Below, piece by piece: positions 1 to 9,660 of a DNA stretch of 64,000 nucleotides. This stretch comes from Sulfobacillus benefaciens. GTDB lineage: Bacteria; Bacillota; Sulfobacillia; Sulfobacillales; Sulfobacillaceae. Position numbers and translations under genes: made by a program. The stretch spans positions 1 to 64,000 of the forward strand of contig PXYT01000007.1 in assembly GCA_003023725.1 (NCBI GenBank), read 5' to 3'. The first letter of the stretch is position 1. Each line of letters starts with the position of its first letter. The notes under the pieces are model-generated. The model searched no databases. It saw only the letters and a list, made by a program, of their open reading frames with translations, and had not been told where the DNA came from.

Positions 1-852
1 TGCCCTTGTGTCATTCTGGTGCACGGCTCCGGCCCACAAGATCGCAATGAAACCATTGGTCCCAATCAACCGTTCCGTGATCTAGCCTGGGGACTGGCCT
101 CTCATCAGATTGCGGTCTTGCGTTACGAAAAGCGCACGCGAATCTATCCGGATGCACTGAAAAATCTTTCCTCTTTTACGATAAAGGATGAAACCACTGA
201 TGACGCGGTATCCGCTATCGAATTTGTTGAAAATCTCGATACTGTGGATAGCGGCAAAATCTTTGCTCTAGGCCACAGTCTGGGAGGATTTGCTTTGCCC
301 CGGATTGTCCAGATGTATCCCCAAGCAGCCGCTTTGGCTGGGGTGATACTATTAGCTGCCAATGCGCGGCCTCTGGACGAGGTCATGGCATCGCAAATTG
401 CCTATCTCGAAACTTTGGAAGAAGCAACGGATGATATCCGTGAAGTGTTGCAGTCGATGGCGGCTCAAATTGAACTGATCCGATCGCTCAAACAAGACCC
501 TCATGCAGATGTGACTCCTTTTGATGTGCCTGCCAGTTACTGGGTCGATCTGCAAGACTACCGTCCCCCCAGGGTATTGTGTGACATGGCCATGTCAGCC
601 TTGATATTGCAGGGAGAAAGCGACTATCAGGTGAGAATGGATGAAGACTTCCATCTCTGGCAAAAACAGTCTCGGAATTGTCCCCAGTGGACATGCCTAA
701 GCTATCCAGGGCTTCATCATTTGTTTATGCCATCACCAAAGAAAATGGCTACCCCTCGGGATTATGCTCAGGCAGATCACGTTGATCCGCGTGTTGTCGC
801 CGACATAGTGAGTTGGATCAACCATTCTACACGCCGAGCCACCAAGCATTAA
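1..852 (+). CDS. alpha/beta hydrolase, 5' end cut by the window edge
   Basis: Open frame runs in from the left edge (frame 1); the first 18 bases already encode protein (CPCVIL before VHGSG), so the true start lies outside. Visible are the oxyanion-hole HGSGPQDRNET stretch, the nucleophile elbow GHSLGG (Ser in the middle), an acid candidate in GESDYQV and the catalytic His in GLHHLF near the end. This is the order of the serine hydrolase fold of esterase/dienelactone-hydrolase-like proteins (the HGSGPxDRxE start is typical of S9/EstA-like bacterial hydrolases). No transmembrane segment in the visible part. Substrate cannot be told. The stop TAA at 850-852 is followed by gene-free DNA with a pseudogene on the other strand. 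Confidence 0.85.
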   Translation, partial: CPCVILVHGSGPQDRNETIGPNQPFRDLAWGLASHQIAVLRYEKRTRIYPDALKNLSSFTIKDETTDDAVSAIEFVENLDTVDSGKIFALGHSLGGFALPRIVQMYPQAAALAGVILLAANARPLDEVMASQIAYLETLEEATDDIREVLQSMAAQIELIRSLKQDPHADVTPFDVPASYWVDLQDYRPPRVLCDMAMSALILQGESDYQVRMDEDFHLWQKQSRNCPQWTCLSYPGLHHLFMPSPKKMATPRDYAQADHVDPRVVADIVSWINHSTRRATKH

Positions 853-898
853 TCTGGACAATGGCAGGATTTTGGTCAATCCATTCTCTTTTTTTCTG

Positions 899-1080
899 GC
901 GAGGGAGAGAGGAGAACACAGGCGGCTTTATGTCCTGTGGCAACGGAAAATTCGCTGAGGCATTCCTTGGGTCCATTTTGACCAGGCATAAAGGCTGCGG
1001 ATTGCAACAAGGGATGCGGGCGAGTGATGTCTAAATCCACAGCGCCAGCCTCGTGTTAAGACAACCGCGCAATCTCTTTG
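899..1080 (-). pseudogene. Fossil of the C-terminus of an oligopeptide ABC transporter ATPase (OppF/DppF type)
   Basis: The DNA is clearly similar to the 3' end of the intact ATPase gene at 12739-12919. Read on the minus strand it gives KEIARLS*HEAGAVDLDITR, then GPKECLSEFSVATGHKAACV and LLSP, matching QEIARLPEKEPGAPDLGITR, CAKEMPQLIPVAPGHESAC and LLSP of the intact protein. It has an in-frame stop, the Cys residues of the RCLYALPKC segment are lost, and the similarity ends abruptly at about 1080, with no Walker motifs upstream. It is a decayed duplicate or the relic of a second dpp/opp operon. Confidence 0.8.
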
Positions 1081-1762
1081 TGCAAAGGTTCTTGGAATTG
1101 AGGTGGAGTCCGGATCTAAGCTCCGTCCTGAAGTTATCTCCAGTCAGATGTTAAAAACCCTGAAGGAATAAGCCTTTGTGACATCGTAGAAGGATCTGCG
1201 ACGCACAACACGAAAAATTCAGGACTTCCGGAAAGGGTGGTCAAACATTCGGGACTTTGGGTCTTTAACGGATAGGGTTTCTTCGTTAGAGAATCCCTGA
1301 CGATAATGATTCTCCAACGGCGTGTTTCGTCTCATTCGGCGACGTTGTTTACAGTGTAGAAGGCATTTTGCTTTTCAAGATAACTTGAGGGCGGAGTCGT
1401 TGACAAAGAAATCCATCGATCACCCTGCCGTATCGATCCGCATCCAGCAAAATTCGATCGAAGTTCATTCCCCTGAACCTTACCTCATAAAAATGGCCCG
1501 ACAACCAGCAGAGAACTGGTGGGTCGTGGTGGCGGATTTTTATCCTTGTTAAGAGCCTCGGCTCCAGAGTCTTGTGCAACTTGTGCCGGGTATTCACCGA
1601 AAATAATGGGAAGACCGGAAGATTGTGGCATGAGGTAAGTCACGAAATATTTGCCAAACCTTAACGACTGGATCGCACAAAGACAATAGTTTCCCCTTAT
1701 ATTCGGGGAGTAAGGATGCTCTATAGGGACGGGTTATGACGTCGTCGGAGGAGGCAATGATC
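1081..1762. other. Gene-free stretch
   Basis: No frame here has a convincing start, ribosome site or recognisable motif. Similarity to the intact ATPase gene stops at 1080. The two half-similar stretches ATTCAGGACTT (about 1216) and ATTCGGGACTT (about 1247) suggest old mobile or repeat DNA but nothing can be named. Confidence 0.4.
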
Positions 1763-2650
1763 ATGGCGCTTACGATTGTCCATCTTTCGGATTTGCACTG
1801 GGATGTGATTTTTGCTGAAAACGTAAGGGAATGGGAGAATTTCTGTCAGGCTCTGCGTCTAATGCATCCTGATTTGGTAATTGTGAGTGGAGATTTGACA
1901 TCAACTGGCAGCCACAACGAAAAAGGTTTGCAGCAAGTCCGTTGGGCCCTGGATCAAATGGAGCTCGAGTATTTGGTCGTAGCCGGAAACCATGATTTGG
2001 GTGCTAATTCATTCAGAGGACAGCACTTTCCTGTGAGTGAAGCATACGAAAATGTACCTTGGTCCCAGACCCACTTTTTTCAAGTCTTTCGCCAACCTCC
2101 GGTAGTGCGCTGGAATCATCAGGGCATCACGATTTTGGCGTTTTCCGTCCGCCAGCACGATCCGGATCATACCTTGGTTCTGCTTGAATCCTATCTCACC
2201 GAAGAAACGACTCCCGTTTTGGCTTTTGGCCACTATCCCTTAATTCGGGTCAGTCATGAGGGGCCTCTGGCCACGTTTGACAGTCATGAGTATCTGGGAG
2301 AGACTCTTGATGATCTTTATCGGCTATTCTATCGTTTTCCGCGAGTGCAGCTCTATGGATGCGGTCATGTGCATGTCGCCTCGCGCCGGCATCTCTTTAA
2401 CCGAACCTGGCAGTTCAGTGCGGGAGCCCTGGGGCTCGGGACCAGCCAATTTTGGGTGTACCAGGTGACGGAAGAACAGCTCCTGTATTATTCGGTCCTG
2501 GGTAATGGGCCTTTAACGTTCTGGAATGCTACCGCTGCCGAGCCACCTTTGGTTGAACACTTGGATATGTCTCAAGAAGGGTCGCGCTTTGGCATCCAAT
2601 CTCTGACTTCTCACATCCAGATACCTTCTGCCGCCCATCAAGACAGATAG
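1763..2650 (+). CDS. Calcineurin-like metallophosphoesterase
   Basis: The protein carries the metallophosphoesterase metal-site blocks in order: HLSDLHWD (D-x-H), VSGDLTSTG (GD), VAGNHDLG (GNHD), FGHYP (H) and YGCGHVHVAS (GHxH). These bind two metal ions and activate water to hydrolyse phosphomonoesters or diesters; closest in layout to the CpdA/Icc-like group, but the substrate cannot be told. Cytoplasmic: no signal peptide. Start chosen at ATG 1763 because GGAGGAGG at 1747-1754 lies 8 nt upstream and the protein then begins MALTIVHLSDLHW; in-frame ATGs at 1736 and 1757 are badly spaced. Stands alone; neighbours on both sides are pseudogene-bearing DNA. Confidence 0.88.
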   Translation: MALTIVHLSDLHWDVIFAENVREWENFCQALRLMHPDLVIVSGDLTSTGSHNEKGLQQVRWALDQMELEYLVVAGNHDLGANSFRGQHFPVSEAYENVPWSQTHFFQVFRQPPVVRWNHQGITILAFSVRQHDPDHTLVLLESYLTEETTPVLAFGHYPLIRVSHEGPLATFDSHEYLGETLDDLYRLFYRFPRVQLYGCGHVHVASRRHLFNRTWQFSAGALGLGTSQFWVYQVTEEQLLYYSVLGNGPLTFWNATAAEPPLVEHLDMSQEGSRFGIQSLTSHIQIPSAAHQDR

Positions 2651-2837
2651 GGGGGAAGACAGAAAGGACAAAGTCAGCAAAAAGCCTCACAGGGCATCTT
2701 ATCTGGTGGCTCTGGTTGCCCTGGCCTATGGGAAAGAGCCAGGGATTGAAGCGGCTTAACTTATTGATTTTCTTGGATAATCCCAGAGACAAATTCGGGT
2801 TACCGAAATGAGTATTGCGATCTCTTAAGGTTTTAGT

Positions 2838-3233
2838 GTGCATCAGGGAGGCACAGCAGTTGTACCGGCCGTTAGCCTTGTGCTGTATGGTGGGCAGAAT
2901 TTGATGTCGCCAGGCGGGACCGGGATCTATTTCGGCGTCCGGAGTTCTTGGGGTGGAATGGGCGCCGACGAAGATCCGAAGTTTGGTTCAAGGCTTTACG
3001 GTCTCTGCCGGACGCTTGGGAGCATCCTTGAGTGTCTTTGCCTTTCCCACGCTCTTTCACCGATGGGGCGAGTCGGGTGCCATCATGTTTTTACCGGTGT
3101 GGCCGTTTTGGTATCGTTGGTCACGATGATATGGATTCCGGAAACTCGCCGCAAATCATTGGAAGATACGGATCGTGAAGAGATAGCTCTACCCAGAACG
3201 ATTATGGAGCATCCTCTCCTGACTGAGACCTAA
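2838..3233 (+). pseudogene. Decayed C-terminal part of an MFS transporter
   Basis: The open frame ends with TGVAVLVSLVTMIWIPETRR-KSLED, typical of the last helix and cytoplasmic tail (PETKGKSLEE) of sugar/PHS-type MFS permeases. Another frame of about 3005-3090 reads GASLSVFAFPTLFHRWGESG, matching helix 11 of the same family, and the region before it resembles the GPNxxTFxxPxEIxPxxxR signature in broken form. The pieces lie in different frames, so frameshifts have destroyed the gene. It probably spans about 2850-3200. The intact MFS gene at 4564 is of the same broad family but is not close enough by eye to be the parent. Confidence 0.6.
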
Positions 3234-3690
3234 TGGCAAATTGAGTAACCTTAAGCTTTTGCCTCGGCCCATCAAGCTTTCGATCAGCATATTGACCTGT
3301 GTACTAGGACCAAGTGATCCTGCGAATCTCGCTTCCCTTGTTCGCGACTTTCCGGACACCGTGTTAACGCAATTACCGGAATGCCTGTGAATCACTGTCC
3401 GGAATCACTGTTAACGATTTTGCATATCGGTGTCATCATTCTATCTACTGATACCCCAGGATCCCTTCCCCTTAGGAACTCCAATATGTCTTTTTCCCTG
3501 AAGCCGCCACAAGGGAAAAGAATGCCTGCCCCAAAAAAACATCAGCCTGCCCGAACAGACAAGCTGATAGAATGGCGGTGAGGGCGAATGCACATTCAGA
3601 TTACGGCGTATCCCAATCGACCCTGACATCATCGAGCCCCTAAGTGCTTTCTAATCAGAGTTTTCAAAGTGTCCCACAGGAACCCATGAC
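3234..3690. other. Gene-free stretch
   Basis: Short open frames on both strands lack ribosome sites and family motifs. I see nothing in it apart from its position between the MFS relic and the MITE-like element. Confidence 0.4.
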
Positions 3691-3842
3691 GGGGCTGTCT
3701 CAAAAGGTATGTCGGCCGTGATGCCGTCCCTAAAATGTGCCCATTTTACCCTACGTAGTGGAGAAAGTAGGTCACTTTCCTCCTCATTTTTAGGGGTCAA
3801 GTGGGAGAAAATTTTAGGACTAAAGCCTTTTGAGACAGCCCC
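3691..3842. mobile_element. MITE-like element, 152 bp, 17-bp terminal inverted repeats
   Basis: GGGGCTGTCTCAAAAGG at 3691-3707 is repeated perfectly in inverted orientation as CCTTTTGAGACAGCCCC at 3826-3842. The GGGGCTGTCTCAAAA end is the kind of terminal repeat known from IS1182/IS4-type elements. There is no transposase inside; an inner imperfect inverted repeat (CCCTAAAATG near 3729, CATTTTTAGGGG near 3785) adds to the folding. The flanks ATGAC (left) and GGTCAT (right) are themselves complementary apart from one base, so the element sits in or extends a palindrome and no clear direct target repeat is visible. Confidence 0.7.
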
Positions 3843-4563
3843 GGTCATTTTGGTCTTCAGCCGATATACGCGCCAAAACAGGCAATAGGCTGGATAATAA
3901 GTCCAATCACATGGTAGTATCGTTCCCGTCGATTCTAAACCTGCAGTCGGTATTGGGTGTTTTTGCCCAACCCCTCGAAAAAGGAGATTAAGAAAGAAAA
4001 TAATCTTTGTCAAAACGTATTTAAGATATTGCCATATTTCAAAATGAACGGGGTCTGTGTTACGCACGGTGTTTCTTCTGCAATACATCTGGGACATGAG
4101 TGGTCCTTCTTCGCGGGAAGGCTAGACAGAGTGAGCGAGGGCACGACAGTTTGGAAAAATTGCGGAACATCTGACGCCATCCATAAACTGGATCGCTCAT
4201 CGAGGTTTTTCGTTCCATCACTTCTGATACCCCACATCCACCCGAGACATTCCCCCACAGAGACCAATCCCTTCAAGGCATGGCATGTCAAGAGATTTCG
4301 ATTCCGTACCATATGACCTGGGACCGTGTCTTAGTCCTCAATCAAATTCATGAGAAATTCATGAGGACTTAACATATCCATAATGCAGTTATCGCCACGT
4401 CTTAACATGCTCCCGCTATGCTGATTCTGGACTCGTCGCACCATCTACTCGTTGTGGAAAATAGGGACTGTTTCTTGCTGACAACACCAAGAGGACCGGC
4501 GATACGCGATGGGGATACCGACACAAAAATACCGTAAGTTTACTTGAGGAGGTTTTGTGAATT
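3843..4563. other. Gene-free stretch upstream of the PHS-type transporter
   Basis: Open frames of 100-120 codons exist on both strands (e.g. 3957-4316 plus, 4010-4312 minus) but they shadow each other, lack ribosome sites and show no motif. A short direct repeat, AAATTCATGAG, occurs twice around 4345-4366 and could be part of the control region of the downstream transporter; this is inference. Confidence 0.35.
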
Positions 4564-6003
4564 ATGGACCGGGACTCATCAGGAAATACCCGTGATCGCC
4601 TCTTGAAACCGCTGGAGGATACGGGGCTGCAAAAATTTCACTTTCGCACCTGGCTTACGGCCGGTATGGGTTTTTTCACGGATGCCTATGATTTGTTCAT
4701 TATCGGAGTGGTGACCACACTTTTGACCCCATTATGGCACCTGAGCACCTTAGATCTGATGTTGCTCAACAGTTCTGCACTGTTTGCCGCGGTGCTGGGA
4801 GCCTTGATTTTTGGACGCTTAATGGACCGCTTGGGCCGGAAAGCCATTTATGGTCTGGAAGCCACACTGCTGACTTTAGGTGCCATCTTATCGGCATTTT
4901 CCGCCAACTTCTGGATGCTTCTGATTCTTCGCTTTATTGTCGGAATGGGGGTCGGCGGCGATTACCCAATGAGCGGGATTATCATGAGTGAATACTCTAA
5001 CCGTAAGAACCGCGGATTTCTGGTCAACTCGGTCTTTGCCATGCAAGGCTTTGGCTTGTTGGTCGGGCCATTGGTCGCTATTATTCTGCTCGCTAGCGGC
5101 ATGCCTGATGCGGTGGCATGGCGGGTTATGCTGGGCTTAGGAGCAATCCCCGCGGCCGTTGTCATCTATCTACGCCGCAAAATTGCCGAAACCCCGCATT
5201 TCACCCTCGGAGTACGAGGCGATGTCAAGGGAACGGCCCAGATTGTGCAGCAATTAACCGGAAAACCGGTGGCTGTTCCTGAACTCAAGGTCTCCAAACT
5301 GTCCAGTTCTCCTCGGGCATTGTTCGGTGACAAGCGGGTCTTCTTGACACTTATTGGCACGGCCTTTTCGTGGATGTTCTTGGATATGGCATTTTACGGC
5401 AACAGTGTGTCGTCCGGATTGGTAATGAAGGCATTGCAACCGCATGGTACCCTGATTTCCCACACGCTGACCTCCTTTTGGATATTTTTGGCGGCGGCGG
5501 TGCCGGGGTATTGGATCTCTGCACTCACCATGGACAAATTAGGTCGTCGGTTTATTCAAATTATGGGTTTCCTGGTGATGGCACTCGCCTATGGGCTATT
5601 ATGGCTTGATCCCGGCATTGCCACGGTCCCAATTGATTTTCTTTTGGTGTACGCCGTCAGTTACTTTTTCATCGAGTTTGGTCCCAACTGTACCACTTTC
5701 GTATTTCCCTCGGAGGTGTTTCCCGTGACAGTGCGCGGCATGGGCTTCGGGATTTCCGCCTCCGCGGGCAAGTTTGGGGCGGCGATCGCGGCCTTTTTGT
5801 TTCCGTTGCTGCTGGTGCAGTTGAAACTGCCCGGCACGATGGGACTGTTGGCAGGTATTTCTCTGTTGGGAGCTGTCCTCACGATGCTCGTCCTGCCGGA
5901 ACCTAAGGGTTTGACGTTGCGGCAAGCGTCCCAAGAACAGATTTTGGAAGATTCCGCTCACTCGCCTTCTAGCCAGGAAACGATCAACCCATCCCACCCC
6001 TAA
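4564..6003 (+). CDS. MFS transporter, phosphate:H+ symporter (PHS)-like family
   Basis: A 479-residue integral membrane protein with about 12 hydrophobic helices. FFTDAYDLFIIG in helix 1, GRLMDRLGRKAIYG (loop 2-3 motif), GVGGDYPMSGIIMSEYSNRKNRG (helix 4 region) and GPNCTTFVFPSEVFPVTVRG (helix 11) are hallmarks of the PHS/aromatic-acid branch of MFS permeases, which move an anion such as phosphate or an organic acid with protons. A longer central loop (about residues 200-260) splits the two halves, as usual. Start ATG 4564 has GAGGAGG at 4546-4552 (11 nt away, slightly long). Monocistronic; substrate not readable from sequence. Confidence 0.85.
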   Translation: MDRDSSGNTRDRLLKPLEDTGLQKFHFRTWLTAGMGFFTDAYDLFIIGVVTTLLTPLWHLSTLDLMLLNSSALFAAVLGALIFGRLMDRLGRKAIYGLEATLLTLGAILSAFSANFWMLLILRFIVGMGVGGDYPMSGIIMSEYSNRKNRGFLVNSVFAMQGFGLLVGPLVAIILLASGMPDAVAWRVMLGLGAIPAAVVIYLRRKIAETPHFTLGVRGDVKGTAQIVQQLTGKPVAVPELKVSKLSSSPRALFGDKRVFLTLIGTAFSWMFLDMAFYGNSVSSGLVMKALQPHGTLISHTLTSFWIFLAAAVPGYWISALTMDKLGRRFIQIMGFLVMALAYGLLWLDPGIATVPIDFLLVYAVSYFFIEFGPNCTTFVFPSEVFPVTVRGMGFGISASAGKFGAAIAAFLFPLLLVQLKLPGTMGLLAGISLLGAVLTMLVLPEPKGLTLRQASQEQILEDSAHSPSSQETINPSHP

Positions 6004-7114
6004 AAAGTACATCGCCTAGAATAGAGCACTAAAAACCGTTGGGTATTTTGAATAAGAGAAGCTGCCAGATGGGGAAGAAAGGAACGAACACCAATGCTGT
6101 CCCAATCGAGGTTGGGATGACACCGCCAAGAAAAATCATTGAGTTTCACAGTGTCTATGTTCGCATCCGTTGCCTTTGGAAAGGGTTCGTACTGGGTGAG
6201 CGACTTGCGGGAAGTAGGACCATTCTTACGGTCTTCTTCACATTGGGTGGAGGAGCCCTGGAATACCTCGCCTGGCTGATCACTGTAGTCGCCCGCCGCC
6301 GTATCGTTCATAACTGCAACGTCATCAAAAGAGAAAGGCAATGAATCAAGGATTTGGGTGTAATCTCAATCGCAGTTAACAGCTAATCAGGAAAGGTGTG
6401 AACGAGGGAATAGAAAATCCCCAGGATATCAATTGTGTTGTGCTTCCTTTCGGCAGTGGTTGACAAGGGGTTTTTTCGTTGGAGCCTTTTCCAAGCAGCG
6501 GAAAAGGCTCCACAAGACTTGCCATACCGGATGGACGACCAGTTCAGCAAGACGGGCCAACCTTTTGCCATACGTTGAGCAGCGCCCGGATTCTGGGGCG
6601 GATTGCGGTATAGATCAACCCTTTCACCCGAATCCAAACTCAGCAGATCGCATTGGCCAAGGACCATTTACCATCCCCAAAACGGGTAGATTACATTCCC
6701 CGGAATCGCCGGGACTCACTCCGCAAGCACGACAACTTCAATTGCCCAAAATGGATAAGCCCAAATCCTCAGGGATTGGGTACCCGATGAAACGAATTGC
6801 GAAACTTGGCTGCTTTGCTGTCCAGTTAAGAGGGCATCTGCTCGGACCGCCAGTCACGGGATCCGTTTCCCTCGCCACCGGAGAACAGTGTGTAGGGGCC
6901 AAACTGTCCATTTTTCTTGGGTCATACACAAGGGTGTCTAAGCGGGCCGCGTGGTCGTGGAAAATACCTTGGACCGTGCGCTCAGAGCGGCCAATCCTCT
7001 GCGCCATATGAAAAGGGACGACGAATAGTGATAAGCCCGGTCCGAGGACCAAACGTGGTGTCATAAACCGTTTCGGATACACCCCCGCCAATTTTTCTAC
7101 CGGCAGGGACGGGT
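6004..7114. other. Long gene-poor stretch
   Basis: No gene can be supported. The longest open frames (6433-7011 plus, 6738-7091 minus) lie on top of each other and have no ribosome site. The minus frame contains AQRIGRSERTVQ, which looks like a helix-turn-helix recognition segment and might be the relic of a regulator or transposase, but nothing around it supports that. Confidence 0.35.
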
Positions 7115-7200
7115 TTCCGTACGGAAGTCAGAGTGTTTGATGCTTTCTTTGAACACGGAATCTACCAGAAGTTTTAACACGGGTATTACAGATTTATAAC
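7115..7200 (+). promoter_or_regulatory. Candidate control region of the sugar ABC transporter operon
   Basis: A perfect 12-bp palindrome TTCCGTACGGAA sits at 7115-7126, and GTGTT...AACAC arms lie at 7133-7137 and 7152-7156. Further down TTTAAC (7173-7178) and TATAAC (7195-7200), 16 nt apart, could be -35 and -10 elements. The operon start codon is 83 bp further on. Weak consensus, so tentative; the palindrome could bind the regulator of the operon, which is not encoded next to it. Confidence 0.35.
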
Positions 7201-7282
7201 ACGCGCCACTTAGTGTGAAAGGGTAAGGGAACTAAACACGGTTATGCCGTGACTTTGGACTCAAGGAGATGACCCTTTCACG

Positions 7283-8617
7283 ATGAAGCACAGAACTCGT
7301 ACGGTTTGGATTACTTTGACTCTCTTCAGCGGAGCGGCATTAGCCGGATGCGGAACAAACGCGGCAGCTCCCTCGCATAATAGCCCCCTTCATGGCAGCG
7401 GGAAAACCCTCGTGACGTTTTGGGAATCCCACAGTGCCGCCAATCAACAGGGAAAGGCTTTGGCGAAAATCGTCAGGGAGTTTAACCATAGTCATTCTGG
7501 TATTACAGTGGAAGTGCATGTCACCCCAGCTTCCGCCAAAGCGCTCGCCGCTGTTCAAGCGGGGGATCCGCCGGTTATGGCCATGATCGGCCATCAACCC
7601 CAATACGGATATGAACGCGCTCATGCCTTGGTGAATTTAAAGTCGTTTATTAATGGACCCAATGGATTTTCATCTCAGCAGCGGCATCAGATCTGGCCAG
7701 CGGTGTATCAGGCGGAATTTACTCCTTCACACCAGCAGTATTTGTTTCCCGTCGATATCAAAGTGGCCGAGTTCTTTTATAACGCCAATCTGTGGAAAAA
7801 ATCCGGGCTTAGTTCACCTCCGACGACATGGAGTCAGCTCATGACCGATGCCCAACAAATTCAAAGCAAGACAGGTGCTATGGGACTGGGAGCGCGGCTG
7901 GATCACAATGACTGGCTGCCATTGTTTTACTCCAACGGAGGGCATTATTACAAGCCGGGGCATCCGGGACAGCTGGACTTGAATTCACCTGCGATGGCCG
8001 CAACGATCCGGCAGGTCGTAGCCCGGGACAATGCGCCCTCCGTCAAGATTCTCTCGTATAACACCAGTTTTGAGGACTTTGCTTCGGGCAAGCTGGGAAT
8101 CTTGGAAAACACGGCGGATGGCTATGAGATGGTTCGAGAAGAAGTTGGAGGAAAATTCCCCGTCGGTGTGTTTTCTCCTCCACCGGGATCAAGCGGTCAT
8201 TCGGAGTCTCTCTACCAGGGACTGAGCTTTGTCATTTTTCGACATGCCTCTCAGGCACAGCAACAAGCTGCGTGGTCTTTCATCAAATATTTCGATTCTC
8301 CTCACGGCCAAAGTATTTGGTCAACAGTGGGCGGAGAGCCTCCGGTAAGCCGAGCAGATGTTGCCAGTGTCGAAAAGATGGCCGGGGGCCAGTTTTCAGC
8401 CAATCCGGGACCGTACGCGGGAACAGCTGTCGCGATTCGCGAACTGGAAAGCGGGCATGTGATACATAAAATCCTCGGTCCCAACCAGAGCGAAATCGAC
8501 ACCGTGATTCAGGATCAAATCCAAAGCGTGGTTCAACACAAAGAATCGGTTAGCCAGGCCTTGAGCAATATGCAAAAGCAGGCTACCGCCTATCTATCCG
8601 GTGCAGCAGTTCAGTAA
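7283..8617 (+). CDS. Sugar ABC transporter substrate-binding lipoprotein (family 1)
   Basis: 444 residues. N-terminal signal with the lipobox ALAGC (Cys23) marks a membrane-anchored lipoprotein facing the outside. The body, starting LVTFWESHSAANQQGKALAK, has the MalE/UgpB-type fold signature (VTFWxS, then FNHSHSGITVEVH, and WSFIKYFDSPHGQSIWSTVGG near the end) of CUT1 carbohydrate or glycerol-phosphate binding proteins. AAGGAG lies about 13 nt before ATG 7283, rather far. First gene of a three-gene operon with the two permeases (11 bp to the next gene). Ligand unknown; UgpB-like is as likely as oligosaccharide. Confidence 0.9.
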   Translation: MKHRTRTVWITLTLFSGAALAGCGTNAAAPSHNSPLHGSGKTLVTFWESHSAANQQGKALAKIVREFNHSHSGITVEVHVTPASAKALAAVQAGDPPVMAMIGHQPQYGYERAHALVNLKSFINGPNGFSSQQRHQIWPAVYQAEFTPSHQQYLFPVDIKVAEFFYNANLWKKSGLSSPPTTWSQLMTDAQQIQSKTGAMGLGARLDHNDWLPLFYSNGGHYYKPGHPGQLDLNSPAMAATIRQVVARDNAPSVKILSYNTSFEDFASGKLGILENTADGYEMVREEVGGKFPVGVFSPPPGSSGHSESLYQGLSFVIFRHASQAQQQAAWSFIKYFDSPHGQSIWSTVGGEPPVSRADVASVEKMAGGQFSANPGPYAGTAVAIRELESGHVIHKILGPNQSEIDTVIQDQIQSVVQHKESVSQALSNMQKQATAYLSGAAVQ

Positions 8618-8628
8618 AGGAGGCTTCA

Positions 8629-9612
8629 ATGCAAGAAAACTTGCAGACCCCATGGGAGAAATCCCGGCCCTTGGCCCCACCCCTCAGTGCGGCACGCACT
8701 TTGAGGCGGACCACAAAAGCAGTGAGTGGTTGGCTCTTGGTTTTGCCGGCCCTGGCGATTTTAACTCTCTTTACCTATGGTCCGGCCTTGTTGGTGGTGG
8801 CCATGAGCTTCTATCACTGGAGTCTCGGAGGCTTTCAAGACTCCCAGTGGGTAGGGGCTTTACACTACCAAGAACTTCTTAATCCCATTTCCGGATTTCT
8901 TGAGTCCTTGAGTGTGACCTTTTATTATGTGGGAATTATGGTGCCTATGACCATTGCCCTCGGACTGGGCATTGCATGGCTCTTCCGGGGAGCGGCCCAT
9001 AAGCCGACTCCCTGGTTGACCTTCACGCGAGCGGCTGTATTCCTTCCTTATATTACACCGGCTATCGCCACGTCAATTATCTGGGTGTTCATTTTTAATC
9101 CGCAATTTGGTCTAGCCAACGCTGCCCTGAGATTCTTTCACATTCCGGCTCTGGGGTGGCTGGTGAGTTCGACGTGGGCTTTACCCGCGGTGATGATCAA
9201 CAATCTGTGGCACAACCTGGGATTTACCGTGGTTCTCTTCCTCGCGGGTTTGTCGAATATCCCGGGCGAAGCAGTGGAAGCGGCTTGGCTGGATGGCGCA
9301 GGCGGATGGCAAACTTTTCGTTATGTGGTCTTGCCTTATCTCTCGCCGGTAACGCTGATGGTGGTCATCTTAACGACCATCCAGGCCATGCAGGCCTTTG
9401 GATCCATTTACGCGATGACAGGAGGGCAATTTGGCGGAGGAGGAGGGCCGCTTAATTCCACGACCACGACGGCGATCTATCTCTACAAATCCGCGTTTAT
9501 CTTTTTCCACTATGGCTATGGTGCCGCGGTGTCGGTGGTACTGTTTGCCTTGCTGCTGCTTATGACCATTGTGCAAAAACAGGTGGGTGAGAGGTATACC
9601 ACGTATCAATAA
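8629..9612 (+). CDS. Sugar ABC transporter permease 1 (MalF/UgpA type)
   Basis: 327 residues with six or more transmembrane helices. The EAA loop that docks on the ATPase reads EAAWLDGAGGWQTFRYVVLPYLSP (about residues 222-245), the canonical EAAxxDGA...PxLxP form of CUT1 permeases. The soluble N-terminus of about 35 residues is basic. ATG 8629 follows AAAGGAGG at 7-8 nt. Forms the membrane channel with the permease at 9661 and receives substrate from the lipoprotein at 7283. No ATP-binding subunit is encoded in this operon, so a shared MsmK/UgpC-like ATPase elsewhere in the genome must energise it. Confidence 0.9.
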   Translation: MQENLQTPWEKSRPLAPPLSAARTLRRTTKAVSGWLLVLPALAILTLFTYGPALLVVAMSFYHWSLGGFQDSQWVGALHYQELLNPISGFLESLSVTFYYVGIMVPMTIALGLGIAWLFRGAAHKPTPWLTFTRAAVFLPYITPAIATSIIWVFIFNPQFGLANAALRFFHIPALGWLVSSTWALPAVMINNLWHNLGFTVVLFLAGLSNIPGEAVEAAWLDGAGGWQTFRYVVLPYLSPVTLMVVILTTIQAMQAFGSIYAMTGGQFGGGGGPLNSTTTTAIYLYKSAFIFFHYGYGAAVSVVLFALLLLMTIVQKQVGERYTTYQ

Positions 9613-9660
9613 GGTCCGCTGGGAGCGTGGTAATCCAAAAACTGTGAGGAGGCAGGAGTC

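Noticed and set aside
6433-7011. A 192-codon plus-strand frame
   Set aside because: No ribosome site, no motif and conflict with minus-strand frames; codon content looks random.
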